From Chelydra serpentina (lineage: Eukaryota > Chordata > Testudines > Chelydridae): DNA of 64,000 bases. Below the pieces are notes generated by a model, which saw only the letters and a program-made list of their open reading frames with translations, made no database searches and was not told the DNA's origin. The stretch covers positions 24,508,001 through 24,572,000 of the forward strand of contig JBAIAC010000033.1 in the NCBI GenBank assembly GCA_037349315.1, written 5' to 3'. This document shows positions 12,231 through 24,837 of this stretch, piece by piece; positions within the stretch are counted from its first letter, which is position 1; every line of letters starts with the position of its first letter. A program made the translations under genes and the position numbers.

Positions 12231-13340
12231 AGGGGACTTCATGATCTAACGTGTTTATTTGGTAGACAAACACATTCATATTGTATCAATTAGTATGTTT
12301 CTAAGCAGATCTAGCTGGCTATATAGATATAGTTTAATTACCATATGGTAACACATTCCCCCCCCCCCTAATTCTGAAACAGTTACTTTTTAACAGAATA
12401 AACGTTCATTTTTATCATAGTCTGACAGAATTTTTCGTTCTCTTTCAATGAGCTATATTGTCCCAATGCTACACGCAAGATTTAATATCATTCGATGTAA
12501 TTTTAAACGCGATGTTTGTGTGTGGTTCGTTAGTGTGGGTTTTTTTTTTTAAATAACATGTTACATTACTTATTTTTGGTTAGTGTATTTAACTTATTTT
12601 TGATTGAAAAGTGCATTTTTGTTTTTTTTTAAAGTCTTCCGTTACTACGAATCGAAATCTCTGCCTTACACATTAGTCACTAAGTTGTTCTATATTTAAA
12701 AATTGTTTATTACGGCGGTGCTAATTTTTCCGTTTCGTCTTTTTAATAGAAATCCGACTGTAGTGTAAGAGCGGGTCTTTTCCTGAGTGTTTAGGACCGA
12801 ATTCAAAACTTTTCAAAATATTCCTCCAGCCATATTAAAATAGCTCATGATTTTTTCCTCGCTTAGGAGTGACTCTTTGACACGCAATACTGAAAAACAA
12901 ACGGAGGATGCGATTTTTGCGCAATATGAAGCGACTCGAGGGGTTAGAGACAATCTGAGCAGTCATTTAGTTCTGCCGGCCGTTTTCTTTGCTTAGCCTG
13001 GGAACTTTTGATGGGGATTTGGTTAAAATTCACCTGCCTTTGAAAACTTTACTCCTGTCCCAATGAAATTATTTCATTTTACGTTTATAAAAATAACTCC
13101 GCGGACTATCCTGTTTCTCGGAGGAAAGAGAATGCGTAGCAGTAATGAAGCGGGGACCCTACGAAATAAATTAAAGTACAGCCCAGCGGTATGTGTCTAG
13201 TTTTTAGTTTGTAACAAATATGCAGCCCCCGGTTGGGTCATTTCTGGATTCAGGGGGTCCATTTTTTGCAGAGGGATTAAACCTCGGCACATTAACTCCT
13301 TTCATGGAGCGGCATTTCGGATTTGGGCATCCGACTCTGT
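12231..13340. promoter_or_regulatory. AT-rich unique block, candidate conserved non-coding element
   Basis: The block is AT-rich, free of recognisable transposons, and full of TTAATTA/ATTTA-type cores such as AGTTTAATTACCATATGG, with poly-T runs and a C10 run at 12358. It sits between a GC-moderate region and the CpG-rich region that starts at about 14 kb. No reading frame of note. Conservation is inferred from texture only; an enhancer-like role is a guess. Confidence 0.3.
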
Positions 13341-14100
13341 CGCCTAATTGCCACCTGGAACGAATTTAACATCTTCTGGAGACGGCCGTGCCTGTTCCGG
13401 GTCTGAGCTGCGAGCCTCTGGGCAGAGAAGGGACAATGGGACAAAGTCGCGTTCCCTGGGTTCTGCTCCCAGCCGGGGAAGGGACAGAATTTGGGAGCGG
13501 TGGGTTGGGGTCAGCCGGACAGTTCTTTAATCTGGGTGCCCGGCGCTTTCAGTGAATGCTTCTATCTTTTGGAAAGGCTTGGGGGGGGGGGGGTGTTTAT
13601 CAGCATTATTATTTATCATGGCGCCTTTCAGAGCAACACAGCTGAGCTTTGCTTTCTTATCTAACTCCGGAGGAACTCTATTTTGAAGCTCTTGAGAATG
13701 AATCTTTTCTAGATCTCCTTTCTCATTCGACATAATCCTCCCCAGTGCTTGTAGCTCGCATTGCTCCTGTTTCTCATAGGCGAAAGGAGCTAGCCGGGAA
13801 CAACTGTGTAGACAGGAACAATAAAACTAGCTCCAGGAGTAACGTATCCCGTGCAAAGTCCTTTGCTACCTTTGGGGCGGCTGGGAAGAGGGTTTAGGAG
13901 AAAGAAGTGGCTCGTGGCTCTCTTTGGGTTTAGCTTTCCTCTGTTACTGCCGTCTCGTGCTTCCGCCTAACATTTTTGGCATACCTGGGTGCGGTGTATC
14001 TGAATATCCTACACCGTCTCCATCATTGTTACTTGATCATTATAGTATTCACAGCACGATAAGCAATGCAAGTCGGAACGGGTATCTTATTAGTGCCAAG
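13341..14100. other. Non-coding stretch, no gene recognised
   Basis: A transition from AT-rich to CpG-rich DNA. It contains a G12 run near 13578-13592. No exon, repeat or RNA gene was recognised. Confidence 0.5.
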
Positions 14101-15850
14101 GTCAGTTTGCCCGTTTATGAACAGGAAGAAGGCAGGAAATGCCAACGCTCGCTCGAAGCGCCCTTAATCCAGCCACTGCGCGGGGCGGGCATGCCCAGGA
14201 ATGCCCTTCACTCCGGCTCAGTCATCAAAACTCCCCCAGATGCACCACCTGGCTCTCCCCTCCGGAGTCTGACATTGCCCCACGCTGTAGCGATGGCAGA
14301 GACGACCCCGGGTAATTGCTCCTTTCCCTGGACTGCGGGCAGTACTGTAGGGGGACTGAATAACCCTATTCGGAACGGCTTACTGGGGTGACATTTGAAT
14401 GGTGCCGTTACTTCGTTTTCCCCAGAAGTGCTGGGGCCAGTGTCTCGGTTTGGCCCAGTTAGAGCCGGGTACATGGGAGTTATTTGCGCTTTGTTGGTGT
14501 GAAAAAGCCTCCGGCCGCAGAGAGCTGGTCCCTGCTCGCCTAACGGTGACATGAACTAGAAATCGAAGCGGGCTTGCTGGCACGGCGCGTTGGGGCCAAG
14601 CCCGAGCACGGGAAGTCTGGCCACAAAGCGGAGTTGGAGGGGGCAGGGAGTTAATGCCGGGGATAGAACTGGGAAAGCGGAGTTGACACGTGCAAATTAT
14701 TTTGCTCCGCAAATTGTCATTCACCTGCGGAGCTTCGCTGGGCTCGCGGCTGCATTAGCCCGGCGTCTCGCTCTTGCTAGCTCCTGAATTTTCGCAGAGT
14801 CCGCGCGGTGCACCTCGGGGAGATGCGGGCTGGGCTCCTCTGTGGTTTCTGGCAGTCCCTGGGAGCCTGCTGCCAGTGTTCATTGGAACCGCATTTTGCT
14901 CCCCATTGCGCCTCTCGGAGAGACTTCAAAGCGCCTTCCTCGCTCAGCCAGCTCCGACCTGCGCGCCAGAGGCGGAGCAGAAGCCAGCGAGCGCGGGTGG
15001 TGGACGTGTTTTCCTACGGTGGGAGACAGACTAGCCCCTACGAGATGGGGGAATAGTACCTCTGTAGGTCTCCCGGCGAGCACGACAGAGGAGCGGCACA
15101 ATCAGCTGAGCCTCCTTCCTAGAAATAGCGTACGAGGCAGATCCCACCGCTAAGAGCCGACCCTGCAAAGATTCCCGCGCTGGGCTTGGTTCGGAGGGCC
15201 CGGGCCCATTGAAATGGCGTGGGGGTGGAGCTGAGCACGTCTGTGCGGGATCGGGACCTCAGCAAACCGTGGAACGCTTGAATGGTACCAAGCCGCTTCC
15301 CGCCCCGTGCGGGTCCCGAGCGCCGGCTCCAAGCTGCAGCTGGAAGGGCCAGTACAGGGGGGCAGGAGAAGCCGGCGGGGATCATTAGACAGCGGCCCAT
15401 CCCGGGGCAGGTCAAGCCCGCCCTGTCTGGCGTGTTACTCCCGAGCTGTCACGCCTCTCTCGCCAGCCCCAGGGAGACTATTGGGGGCACCTGCTGGTCA
15501 CGGAGCGGCGGGGAGCCCGCGCCCCCAGGGAGCGGAGACGTTTCTCAGAATTACGAGGAACAAACTTTGTAGCTGCCTCTGGCTGTGATTCAGCCGCAAC
15601 CCCCCTGCGGCGTGTGTCGCCCCCCGCCCCCCCGGCGGAGCCAGGCCATTAGCCCTTGCCCTCGCTGGGAACAGGCCGGGGGAGCGCTGCCAGCAAAGCC
15701 GGCCCGCTGCCACCGCGCCCAACTGGCCAGCGCGCCAGGCGGCCTTGGGAGCGCAGGTGCTGGGCCAGGGCCTCCAGCCTCCTTGCTGCGCCCCCCCGAC
15801 CCCGCCCGGCGCTGCACAACAGGACTCTGCTGTATTCTGAGAGCGCAAGC
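14100..15850. promoter_or_regulatory. CpG-rich block (CpG-island-like)
   Basis: CpG is frequent over about 1.7 kb, for example around 14,880-15,010, 15,270-15,460 and 15,590-15,830. Boundaries were set by eye. CpG islands in vertebrates mark promoters and Polycomb-controlled developmental genes. I looked on both strands for homeodomain, zinc-finger, HMG, T-box and bHLH signatures and saw none. It directly abuts the 33-bp array. Confidence 0.6.
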
Positions 15851-18470
15851 GAGGGAGGGCGGAGATGCGGGGTGGGCACTGAGCAGAGCAGGGAAGGGGC
15901 GGAGATGGGGGTGAGCAGAGCAGGGGAAGGGGCGGACATGGCGGTGAGCACAGCAGGGGAAGGGGCGGAGATGGGGGTGAGCAGAGCAAGGGAGGGGCAG
16001 AGATGGGGGTGAGCAGAGCAGGGGAAGGGGCGAAGATGGGGGTGAGCAGAGCAGGGGAAGGGGCGGAGATGGGGGGTGAGCAGAGCAAGGAAAGGGGCGG
16101 AAATGGGGGGTGAGCAGAGCAAGGGAAGGGGCAGAGAAGGGTGTGAGCAGAGCAAGGGAAGGGGCGAATATGGGGGTGAGCAGAGCAAGGAAAGCGGCAG
16201 AGACGGGGGTGAGCAGAGCAGGGGAAGTGGCGGAAATGGGGGGTGAGCAGAGCAAGGGAAGGGGCAGAGATGGAGGTGAGCAGAGCAGGGGAAGGGGCGG
16301 ATATGGGGGTGAGCAGAGCAGGGGAAGGGGCGGAGATGGGGGGTGAGCAGACCAAGGGAAGGGGCGGAGATGGGGGTGAGCAGAGCAAGGGAAGGGGCGG
16401 AGATGGGGGTGAGCAGAGCAAGGTAAGGGGTGGAGATGGGGGTGAGCAGAGCAGGGGAAGGGGTGGAGATGGGGGTGAGCAGAGAAGGGGAAATGGGGGT
16501 GAGCAGAGCAAGGGAAGGGGCGGAGATGGGGGGTGAGCAGAGCAGGGGAAGGGGCGGAGATGGGGGTGAGCAGACCAAGGGAAGGGGCGGAGATGGGGGT
16601 GAGCAGAGCAAGGTAAGGGGTGGAGATGGGGGTGAGAAGAGCAGGGGAAGGGGTGGAGATGGGGGTGAGCAGAGCAAGTGACGGGGCAGAGATGGGGGTG
16701 AGCAGAGCAAGGGAAGGGGTGGAGATGGGGTGAGCAGAGAAGGGGAAGTGGTGGAAATGGGGGTGAGCAGAGCAAGGGAAGGGACGGAGATGGGGGTGAG
16801 CAGAGCAGGGGAAGGGGCGGAGTTGGGGGTGAGCAGAGCAGGGGAAGGGGCGGAGATGGGGGTGAGCAGAGCAAGGGAAGGGGCGAATATGGGGGTGAGC
16901 AGAGCAAGGGAAGCGGCAGAGATGGGGGTGAGCAGAGCAGGGGAAGTGGCGGAAATGGGGGGTGAGCAGAGCAAGGGAAGGGGCAGAGATGGAGGTGAGC
17001 AGAGCAGGGGAAGGGGCGGATATGGGGGTGAGCAGAGCAGGGGAAGGGGTGGAGATGGGGGGTGAGCAGACCAAGGGAAGGGGCGGAGATGGGGGTGAGC
17101 AGACCAAGGGAAGGGGCGGAGATGGGGGTGAGCAGAGCAAAGTAAGGGGTGGAGATGGGGGTGAGCAGAGCAGGGGAAGGGGTGGAGATGGGGGGTGAGC
17201 AGAGCAGGGGAAGGGGCGGAGATGGGGGTGAGCAGACCAAGGGAAGGGGCGGAGATGGGGGTGAGCAGAGCAAGGTAAGTGGTGGAGATGGGGGTGAGCA
17301 GAGCAGGGGAAGGGGTGGAGATGGGGGTGAGCAGAGAAGGGGAAATGGGGGTGAGCAGAGCAAGGGAAGGGGCGGAGATGGGGGTGAGCAGAGCAGGGGA
17401 AGGGGCAGAGATGGGGGTGAGCAGAGCAAGGGACGGGGCAGAGATGGGGGTGAGCAGAGCAAGGGAAGGGGTGGAGATGGGGTGAGCAGAGAAGGGGAAG
17501 TGGTGGAAATGGGGGTGAGCAGAGCAAGGGAAGTGACGGAGATGGGGGTGAGCAGAGCAGGGGAAGGGGCGGAGTTGGGGGTGAGCAGAGCAGGGGAAGG
17601 GGCGGAGATGGGGGTGAGCAGAGCAGGGGCAGGGGCGGAGATGGGGGTGAGCAGAGCAGGGGAAGGGGTGGAGATGGGAGGTGAGCAGAGCAGGGGAAGG
17701 GGCGGAGATGGGGGTGAGCAGAGCAAGGGAAGGGGCGGAGATGGGGGTGAGCAGAGCAGGGGAAGGGGCGGAGATGGGGGTGAGCAGAGCTGGGGAAGGG
17801 GCAGATATGTGGGTGAGCAGAGTAAGGGAAGGGGCGGAGATGGGGGTGAGCAGAGCAGGGGAAGGGGCGGAGATGGGGGTGAGCAGAGAAGGGGAAGTGG
17901 CGGAAATGGGGGGTGAGCACTGAGCAGAGTAAGGGAAGGGGCGGAGATGGGGGTGAGCAGAGCAAGGGAAGGGGCGGAGATGGGGTGAGCAGGGGAAGGG
18001 GTGGATATGGGGGTGAGCAGAGCAGGGGAAGTGGTGGAAATGGGGGTGAGCAGAGCAAGGGAAGGGGCGGAGATGGGGGTGAGCAGAGAAGGGGAAGTGG
18101 CGGAAATGGGGGGTGAGCACTGAGCAGAGCAGGGGAAGGGGCGGAGATGGGGGTGAGCAGGGGAAGGGGCGGAGATGGGGGCAAGCAGAGCAGGGGAAGG
18201 GGCGGAGATGGGGGCGAGCAGAGTAAGGGAAGGGGCGGAGATGGGGGTGAGCAGAGCAGGGGAAGGGGCAGAGATGGGAGGTGAGCAGAGCAGGGGAAGG
18301 GGCGGAGATGGGGGCGAGCAGAGCAGGGGAAGGGGCGGAGATGGGGGCGAGCAGAGTAAGGGAAGGGGCGGAGATGGGGGTGAGCAGAGCAGGGGAAGGG
18401 GCAGAGATGGGAGGTGAGCAGGGCAAGGGGCGGAGATGTGGGTGAACAGAGCAGGGGAAGGGCATGAACA
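15850..18470. repeat. 33-bp minisatellite array, about 79 units
   Basis: A unit built around GGGGTGAGCAGAGCA and AAGGGGCGGAGATG repeats about every 33 bases for 2.6 kb. Variants include CAAGGGA for CAGGGGA, GTGGCGGAAATG for GGGGCGGAGATG, and units shortened by one or more bases. The plus strand is almost pure purine plus T, with many G4 runs. Because 33 is a multiple of three and the unit lacks stops in most frames, open frames of 1,217, 1,019 and 1,024 codons arise on the minus strand. They encode only repeated PLPLLCSPPSP-type peptides and end in unrelated flanks, so they are not genes. A higher-order duplication is visible inside the array. Confidence 0.95.
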
Positions 18471-19860
18471 GGGGGAAGCCCATAGAGAACCCCAGGCCCC
18501 AGATAACCCCAGGCCCCAGTGAACCGCAGGCGCGAGCGGCTGGCAGCAGGAGACTCTCCCCAGCCCAGGCGCAGAGCTGCGCGTTCCCGGAGCTCTCTTG
18601 GGGCGCAGGGCGACTCTCTCCTTTCCGGGGAGTCGATCGAGAGCCCCACGCCCTGGTGCCAATCGCTGCAGCAAAGCCCAGGCTGAGAAAGGCAGGGAAG
18701 GGGGCGCGGGGAGGTCCTGACACTCGTTAGCAGGAGTCACCGGGCTCCCCGCAGCAGGGCGATAAAACGCGTCGCGGATTTTGACCTTCAAACCAGACAA
18801 GGGGGGAGCTTTGGAAGGCGGACGGCGGGGATCGGCTTTAGCTAATCCCCCGTGTAAACCCGGCTCCTTTGTGCTGCCCGCGCTGCCGCGTTCTGCCTCC
18901 CCTTCCCGGGTCCTGCCCACACAGCATTCCCCTGCTGAGGGAGCTCCCGCAGTGCCCCAGTGAGCCAGGGGCGTGCTTCTCCGCCCGCCTGCACAGGCAC
19001 AGAGCACACGCCCCGCGCCGCGCGTGTCTACACGCCCGTGTGCCTGGAGCCAGGAGCCCTCTGGCACGTCGGTCCCTGCCCCCACTCCTCCACGCCAAGC
19101 TGCGGAGCTTCTCTCCCGCCCAGGTACAGCCGGGATCGGAGTCACCGACACCCGGGGCAGGCTGGCTCCCCGCCCCCCCCTCTAACACGTGTGTGCACTC
19201 GGGCTAAGCACGCGGGCCCGGGGCGCGCGGCCCTTTTGCAGGCGTTGCTGGGCTGTTTGCCCAGCTCTCGTGGGGACTCTCCCTGGAGAGCGAGGGGCAG
19301 ATCCCTGGCAGCAGCGGGCAGGGGGACAGCGTGTCTGGGGAGGGCTGGCGCGGGTGCTGTGGACGCTGCTTTGTCACCGGCTCCTCTGCTAGCCCGGGAA
19401 ACACGCTGCTCCGTCCGCAGGGCTCCAGAGGCCGGAGTGGATCAGCCCAGAGCCTGAAATCCGGCTTTGATCCGTTTTAAAGCGCCTTCGCCACACGCCT
19501 GGTTTTCCAAGTGGGAAACCCGACTCTGCGAGGCACCAAAGCCCCCTCCCTCTTCGCCTTTTTGACCTCACCGTTGAAATAGCCTCGCAACGGCAAGCTA
19601 ACCCCAGCCCTCCGCAGAGCCCCCTCGCCTCTGTCCGCGGGGCGCCATGCCCGCGGGACCCCTGCATGGAGCGGAGCGTTTATTAGAGACACAGGCGCGC
19701 CCCAGCCCCACCACGGCTCGGGGGAGGAGAAGCTGCCTAGACAAACGGGCAGCCCCGCACACCCGCGTATGCCGGGGCCACACCTTGTAACTAACCTCCC
19801 CGAGCCCCGTGTAAGCTCCGGTCTGCACAAAGTGCAAGGCCATATCTCAACAACATGCTA
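18471..19860. promoter_or_regulatory. CpG-rich block (CpG-island-like)
   Basis: CpG-dense sequence continues from the end of the minisatellite to about 19.85 kb, where it stops fairly abruptly at AT-rich unique DNA (TAATTTCAATAAAGG). Together with the block at 14.1-15.85 kb it may once have been a single CpG island now split by array growth. No coding exon was recognised on either strand. Confidence 0.55.
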
Positions 19861-22800
19861 ATTTCAATAAAGGCAGGGCTGGCCGTCCATGCAGAAAATT
19901 AAAGCTGACATCGAGTTTAATTAAACAAAACAACCGGCCCCAGAGCTGAATCTGAAAGTTAGATTATAGAGCAGGAATGAGCAAAGCCTTGGGTAGGATC
20001 TGATCATAAACCTTCAGTGCCTGCTCCCTTCTCTACAGGGGCAAACAGCTGGAACAGTGCGGCCTTCTGGCCAGCCTCTCCCTCTGTAGTAAGTGCCAGG
20101 GCCAGCCAATAGCTTCAGATAGTCACCGTGCCTGTATTGGTGTGAACTCCAAACAGCAACCGCCTCTGACTAATAACAGGGGAGTAAAACCCCAGCTATC
20201 GCCCTGTTGAAACAGAACAACGCCAATAGGTTGTCTGCAGGTGAGACTCCAGACGCACCGTGTCCACACTCCCGCAGCCGGTCGGGAGGCGAAGTGGGGG
20301 CTCTGTATTTACAGATATAAGGTTGGTGAGGTGCAATTTGCGAGGTATTCGGATGATAAGGAATTGCTGGATTCTAGCTCTTTTGCGTGATGGGTTTAAA
20401 AGAATTCAGCCGAATAACCCATGGGAAGTAAGGCACACGCGTTTGTATTTGTTGGTGTTTGTGTGTACACTGTCACACACAGGGACACACACACACACAC
20501 ACACATATATATACGCGCGCGTGTGTGTATTTTTGCCTCAGTTACAAATAATTCTACTGAATATCCCATGGGAAGTAAACTACAGATTTCTGTGTTTGCT
20601 GGAGCTCTGTGTGTATGTACACCGTTAGACGGTATGTATATGACAGTGTACGCGGACACAAAGCCCTGGTACGTGCACTATTCTGCGACTCACTTTCCAA
20701 GGCATATGCAGGTGAATTCTTTTTAAGGTGTCATACAAAAATGCACACACACACACACACTATACCTCACTCACACTAGCATTAACGAATACAAAACTAG
20801 GGAGTTAACATCCCAGAGATTATTCGGCTGCATTCTTTTAAATCTATCATGCAAAATATATCTCTGCACTTATCGATATGTTGTAAGAGCACATTTTGCG
20901 TGCCACTTCAAAGACTTCAGCTCCCCCACATGTCCTGGGTACACAGACACTCCCTGAGAATTCCTGGATCGGAGGAATGCTGGATAAGAAACGCTCATAG
21001 TTTTCTCTCCCCCTCTCTTTCTCTGGACACCAAGCGTTAAGCACCCAACAGACTGTAGGGAAGAACCCGGCATTTCCCTGGCTCTTCGCTGTGTCGAAGT
21101 GAGAATGAGGGGTAGGGAGAGAGCCCGCAGCCCAGTTTGTTCGCATTGCTCTGTGCGTTTTCCTTTCCTATGTCTGCTCCCAGAGCTGGGATCACTACAG
21201 AGGACTGGAACGCCTTTCCGCGTCCCGCCCAGGTACCACGAGGCGTCGGTTTTGTCACTACAACGACTTAACGTTATTTTTAAACGCCCTGCCCTGTTTC
21301 CAAGGCCTGTAAAGGGGAGCCGGGACCCAGTCAGGCCGTCACAGGCTTCCCGGGGATTTCTTTCACCCTTCCTCAAAGAAGAGATGGGATAGTGGGCTCG
21401 ATCTTGCACTGTCCAAATGTCCCAGTGAAGCCCCTAGGCAGAGGTGCAAGATCTGACTCCCGAGCAGAGACATCTGATTAGGTGGAAGGGGGCAGGCGAA
21501 ATTAACAGGGGCCCCGCGTGATTTCGGTAGGAGTTTTGCCTGATGAAAGGAGGGCAGGGTTGAGCCCCGTAACCTGTAGGGACTTCCCAGCAGCGTTTGA
21601 ACCGGGGCTTGTCCCAGGTGAGTCTCGACTTTCTTTACCCCTTTGGAAACTCCCCCGGGGCTGTCCAATTGCCCTGGTTGCGGTTCAGTGTGTGCTCCAG
21701 TGTCGTCACACAGAGTCAAACCCGGCTGCGCCATTGGGTTAGTGCGAACTCGCTCTGAAATGCCAAGAGAAGGATACCAAGAGTACAGGGGGGAATGTCC
21801 CTTTTCCCAGTGATCTCGCTCGCATGCGGTAGGGAGCCCCGTACAGGGCAGAGGGTGGGCTGGCTTGTCTGGAGTAAATTCCTCCTTTAAGGGCGACTTG
21901 ATCTCTCTACCTGCCCTGAACAGCGATCCGGACTCACTCCGAATGCCCCTGCACACCCAATGATTGAAACCAACCGTTGAATATAATATAATATCCACTG
22001 CGTGGCTGCCAAACCAAAAACCTACGAGGATTTCCTGCCCACCTTTAAGGCTGTTGGGCACCACATTCCCAGGGAGACTCTAAAACAACAGGGTTTCCAT
22101 TTTTAAAAATCAAGGGGATTTAAAAACACCGCCACGCTGAGTTGCCAGGGAGTCATTTGCCGGCCAGTTTTCTGGGGTTTTATCCCTGACATTTAAAGAA
22201 CCGAATCGTGAAGGTCTCATCAGCAGTTTGGTTAGTGAAGGTTTCACTCCGGTCTGCCCTTGGCTGAGAATAAACGTGAGGGTGGAAGTCAGGGACTGGA
22301 GTATCCCCAAGCTTCAGCCCCTCGTAATCCTCCCCCAGTTCCTTTCTCGAAGGAATCGATAACCAGGACCTGCGAGGTTGCCAAAATGTGCGAAAGTCAA
22401 AGCAGAGTCCCCCGATTCCAGCACCTGGAAGCCATAAGTGAACGTGGGTTGGAGCGAATATTTCCAACTCGCATGTAAGATGCCCCTTCCCGGCAAGGGA
22501 ATGGGAGCTAATTTCTGACGTTACCTGTTCATGAGTTGTCACGTGGAAATGGATATAGAATCTGCAGAGAGGCTTGCCATTGCTGAATTGGGAGTGTTAC
22601 CGACCAGTTCGATTAACGTGTATTGTCCGCTGTGTGTTTATTTTATTCTGGGTAGTTAGATCCTGTCCAATTTCTGGAAACGCCTCTAAATGTTATTCCT
22701 CAATAATCTACAACAGCAGCTTTCTCCCTCCCTGCTTTCAGCTCAGAGAAGAGCACTCCTCGCATGCAGCCAAACCAATACTCGCTCCAATAACAAACAC

Positions 22801-24000
22801 ACACACACACAGAAACAAAACCGGAGAAAAAACAAAGAATCGCAAGACGGCGCGGGGCTGTCGAAGGGAAGGGAGAGATATTTGTCCAGTGACTGAATGA
22901 TTTGTCTAATGTTGGTGGACAGAGAAAAAATCATTGCGCGTATTAAAGAAAAAAGGAAGTATCCTGCCATCCTCACTTGTGTGAAGTAATCACTTGCTGG
23001 GGTGATTAGTCCCATTGATTTAAACAGACATATTAGTGTGCGTAAGGACTGCACACACAAATGTTAACACACAAGTGTTAAATGGTTAACATGATGGCAT
23101 TTTCATAGAGATTTGGGGCATGGAAGGGTATATTTTTTTCGCATCGAGCTTCCTTTAGAGCACAGAGCTGTACCAATGCATTCTGCATCGCAGGTGTTCG
23201 ATCGTATTCCTTTGGAAATGACAGATACACTTTTCTAAAACAATCACTGGCATCAAACTGCGAGAGATGAAATCCTTAAGATGATAAGAGGGTTTCCATT
23301 TGCACATTTTTGGGGGCGCACAACACAGTAGAATATGCGAAACTAAACGGTGATAATACATAAATGATATTGACGTATGAGCCAACACAAATCCAAGCTG
23401 TACCTTGCTTAATATTAAATCTTGGGTGACATTAATTTACCTCCCACTCACCCCCAACGGCAGATCGCAAATAGTGATTTGGGTTTTTTCTTCTTCTGAG
23501 TGTTAAAAACAGATATATATTAAGTTGCACTGAGATTTGACATGGCAGAGAAGGCTTCCATCGCCCAATTTATCCCACTACAGCAGGCTATAAATCTCAT
23601 CGGGCCTTAGACTGGTAGGGGAAATGCTAGTAGTAGGGGATTTCCCCCTTCATGTTTTTCTCCCGTTTGATTTTGGGTGCAGTCTTTTGGGCCCGCAGTC
23701 CGCAGAGGTGTGACTCCTTTCCACACTGACAGGTGGCTAGGGTGTAGATAGGGTAGATAGGGGGAGGAAAGTGAGACAGTGAGCTCATGAAATGTCGTCT
23801 TTGAAGGATATTTGTAATAACATAACCAGCAAAATGAATGTCATATTTTTGCTCCAATGAATTGGATTTCCTGAAATATTGTCTCGGTAATGATGCCTCT
23901 AGGCTCCTCTGGATTAGATAGCTCTCCAACCACATCAAGAAGGCTAATTATCCCAAAACCACTTTCCCCACATTTTCGCATCTTTTTTATTTTATGCTTC
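19861..24000. other. Non-coding stretch of unique AT-rich DNA, no gene recognised
   Basis: Sequences at 19,860-19,990 and 22,130-22,640 are repeat-poor and carry TTTAATTAAAC-type sites, compatible with conserved non-coding elements. A 233-codon frame on the minus strand (21,363-22,064) has no recognisable domain. Segments near 21,380-21,570 (GGGCTCGATCTTGCACTG and GGTAGGAGTTTTGCC) may be scraps of palindromic MITEs. Confidence 0.5.
20396..20845. repeat. Local direct and inverted repeat cluster around (CA)n tracts
   Basis: A block beginning TTTAAAAGAATTCAGCCG at 20,396 recurs in direct orientation about 148 bases later (AATTCTACTGAATA, CCCATGGGAAGTAA at about 20,553-20,580). It recurs inverted at 20,819-20,843 (TTATTCGGCTGCATTCTTTT). 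CA/TA microsatellites lie at 20,487-20,530 and 20,741-20,760. The result is a small cluster that could fold into a hairpin of about 450 bases. It does not match a transposon family I know. Confidence 0.65.
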
Positions 24001-24837
24001 TGAAATCTTTGCCCAGCGCGCTCTCTCCCCACCCCCACCCCTTAGATGGTTTCCTTGCGTTCCAGACTGTTGTTAGTAGCAGGCTCCTGCTATTCTCTAA
24101 ACCACAGGGCGCAGGTGTGAGGGTGCCGCGGGGAGATTGGACTCTGGGCCCCAATCTCTAGGAAAACCTCTGGGACGTTGGGGCAAATGGGTCGCGAAGT
24201 AGGGGAGCGCTCCTGCAATGCTGCCGAGGGGGGATTCGACACCCGGGGGGAATGATAACGGGGGCGTTGTGCAGTGACAGGGGCCACTCACACAGGGCGT
24301 TACCCCTTGCGGGGTTGTCTGGTTTAGGTATCTAAAACTGGCTCCTCCCCAGCCTCCATCTGATCTTTGCTCACCAGCAGATTCGCCTGGTGCTACACCC
24401 TGACCTCGCTGGCGAGGCGAGGTCACCCATCACCGTGGTATCTGAGCGCCATCCCTACAAGGGGGCAGAAACCCGAGCTGTCTCCGTCTAGTTTCCTTCC
24501 CCGTGGGCTGGAAGATGAGCCAGGCACGTTACCCTGGCAGGGGCCCCCAATTCCTCTGCTATCCAACGGGTCCCCCCAATTCACGGAGAGCTGGTCCGCG
24601 CAGGGTTCTCCCTGCACTTCTCCTGGCCGGGCAAGAGCCAGGTTGGAAAGGACCCCGGAGAGGAGGCCTTCTCTGGAGCCCTGGGATTGCCTCGTGTAAA
24701 CTGAAGGCGCAGGAGGAGCACGGGGAACATAGGGCTGCTGAAAGGAGCCAAAAGGAGAGTCCTGGAGTTCCCAGGTCAGAGCAGATGGGACCCCGCAAGC
24801 TCCCTCCACACCTACCAACGTGCTGCGCCGCGCATAT
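24001..24837. promoter_or_regulatory. CpG-rich block
   Basis: CpG frequency rises here compared with 20-24 kb. Short frames of 99-156 codons overlap on both strands, as is usual in GC-rich DNA, and none shows a domain. Promoter or regulatory function is only inferred from composition. Confidence 0.4.

Noticed and set aside
15850..18470. Regular repeats as a possible CRISPR array
   Set aside because: The units are head-to-tail without unique spacers and the DNA is vertebrate. This is a minisatellite.
15498..19151. Minus-strand open frames of 1,217, 1,024 and 1,019 codons
   Set aside because: They lie in different frames over the same 33-bp tandem array, encode only repeated proline/leucine/serine-rich peptides, and exist because the unit length is a multiple of three without stops.
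21363..22064. 233-codon minus-strand frame
   Set aside because: No domain, compositional bias of ordinary non-coding DNA, and overlapping frames on the other strand.
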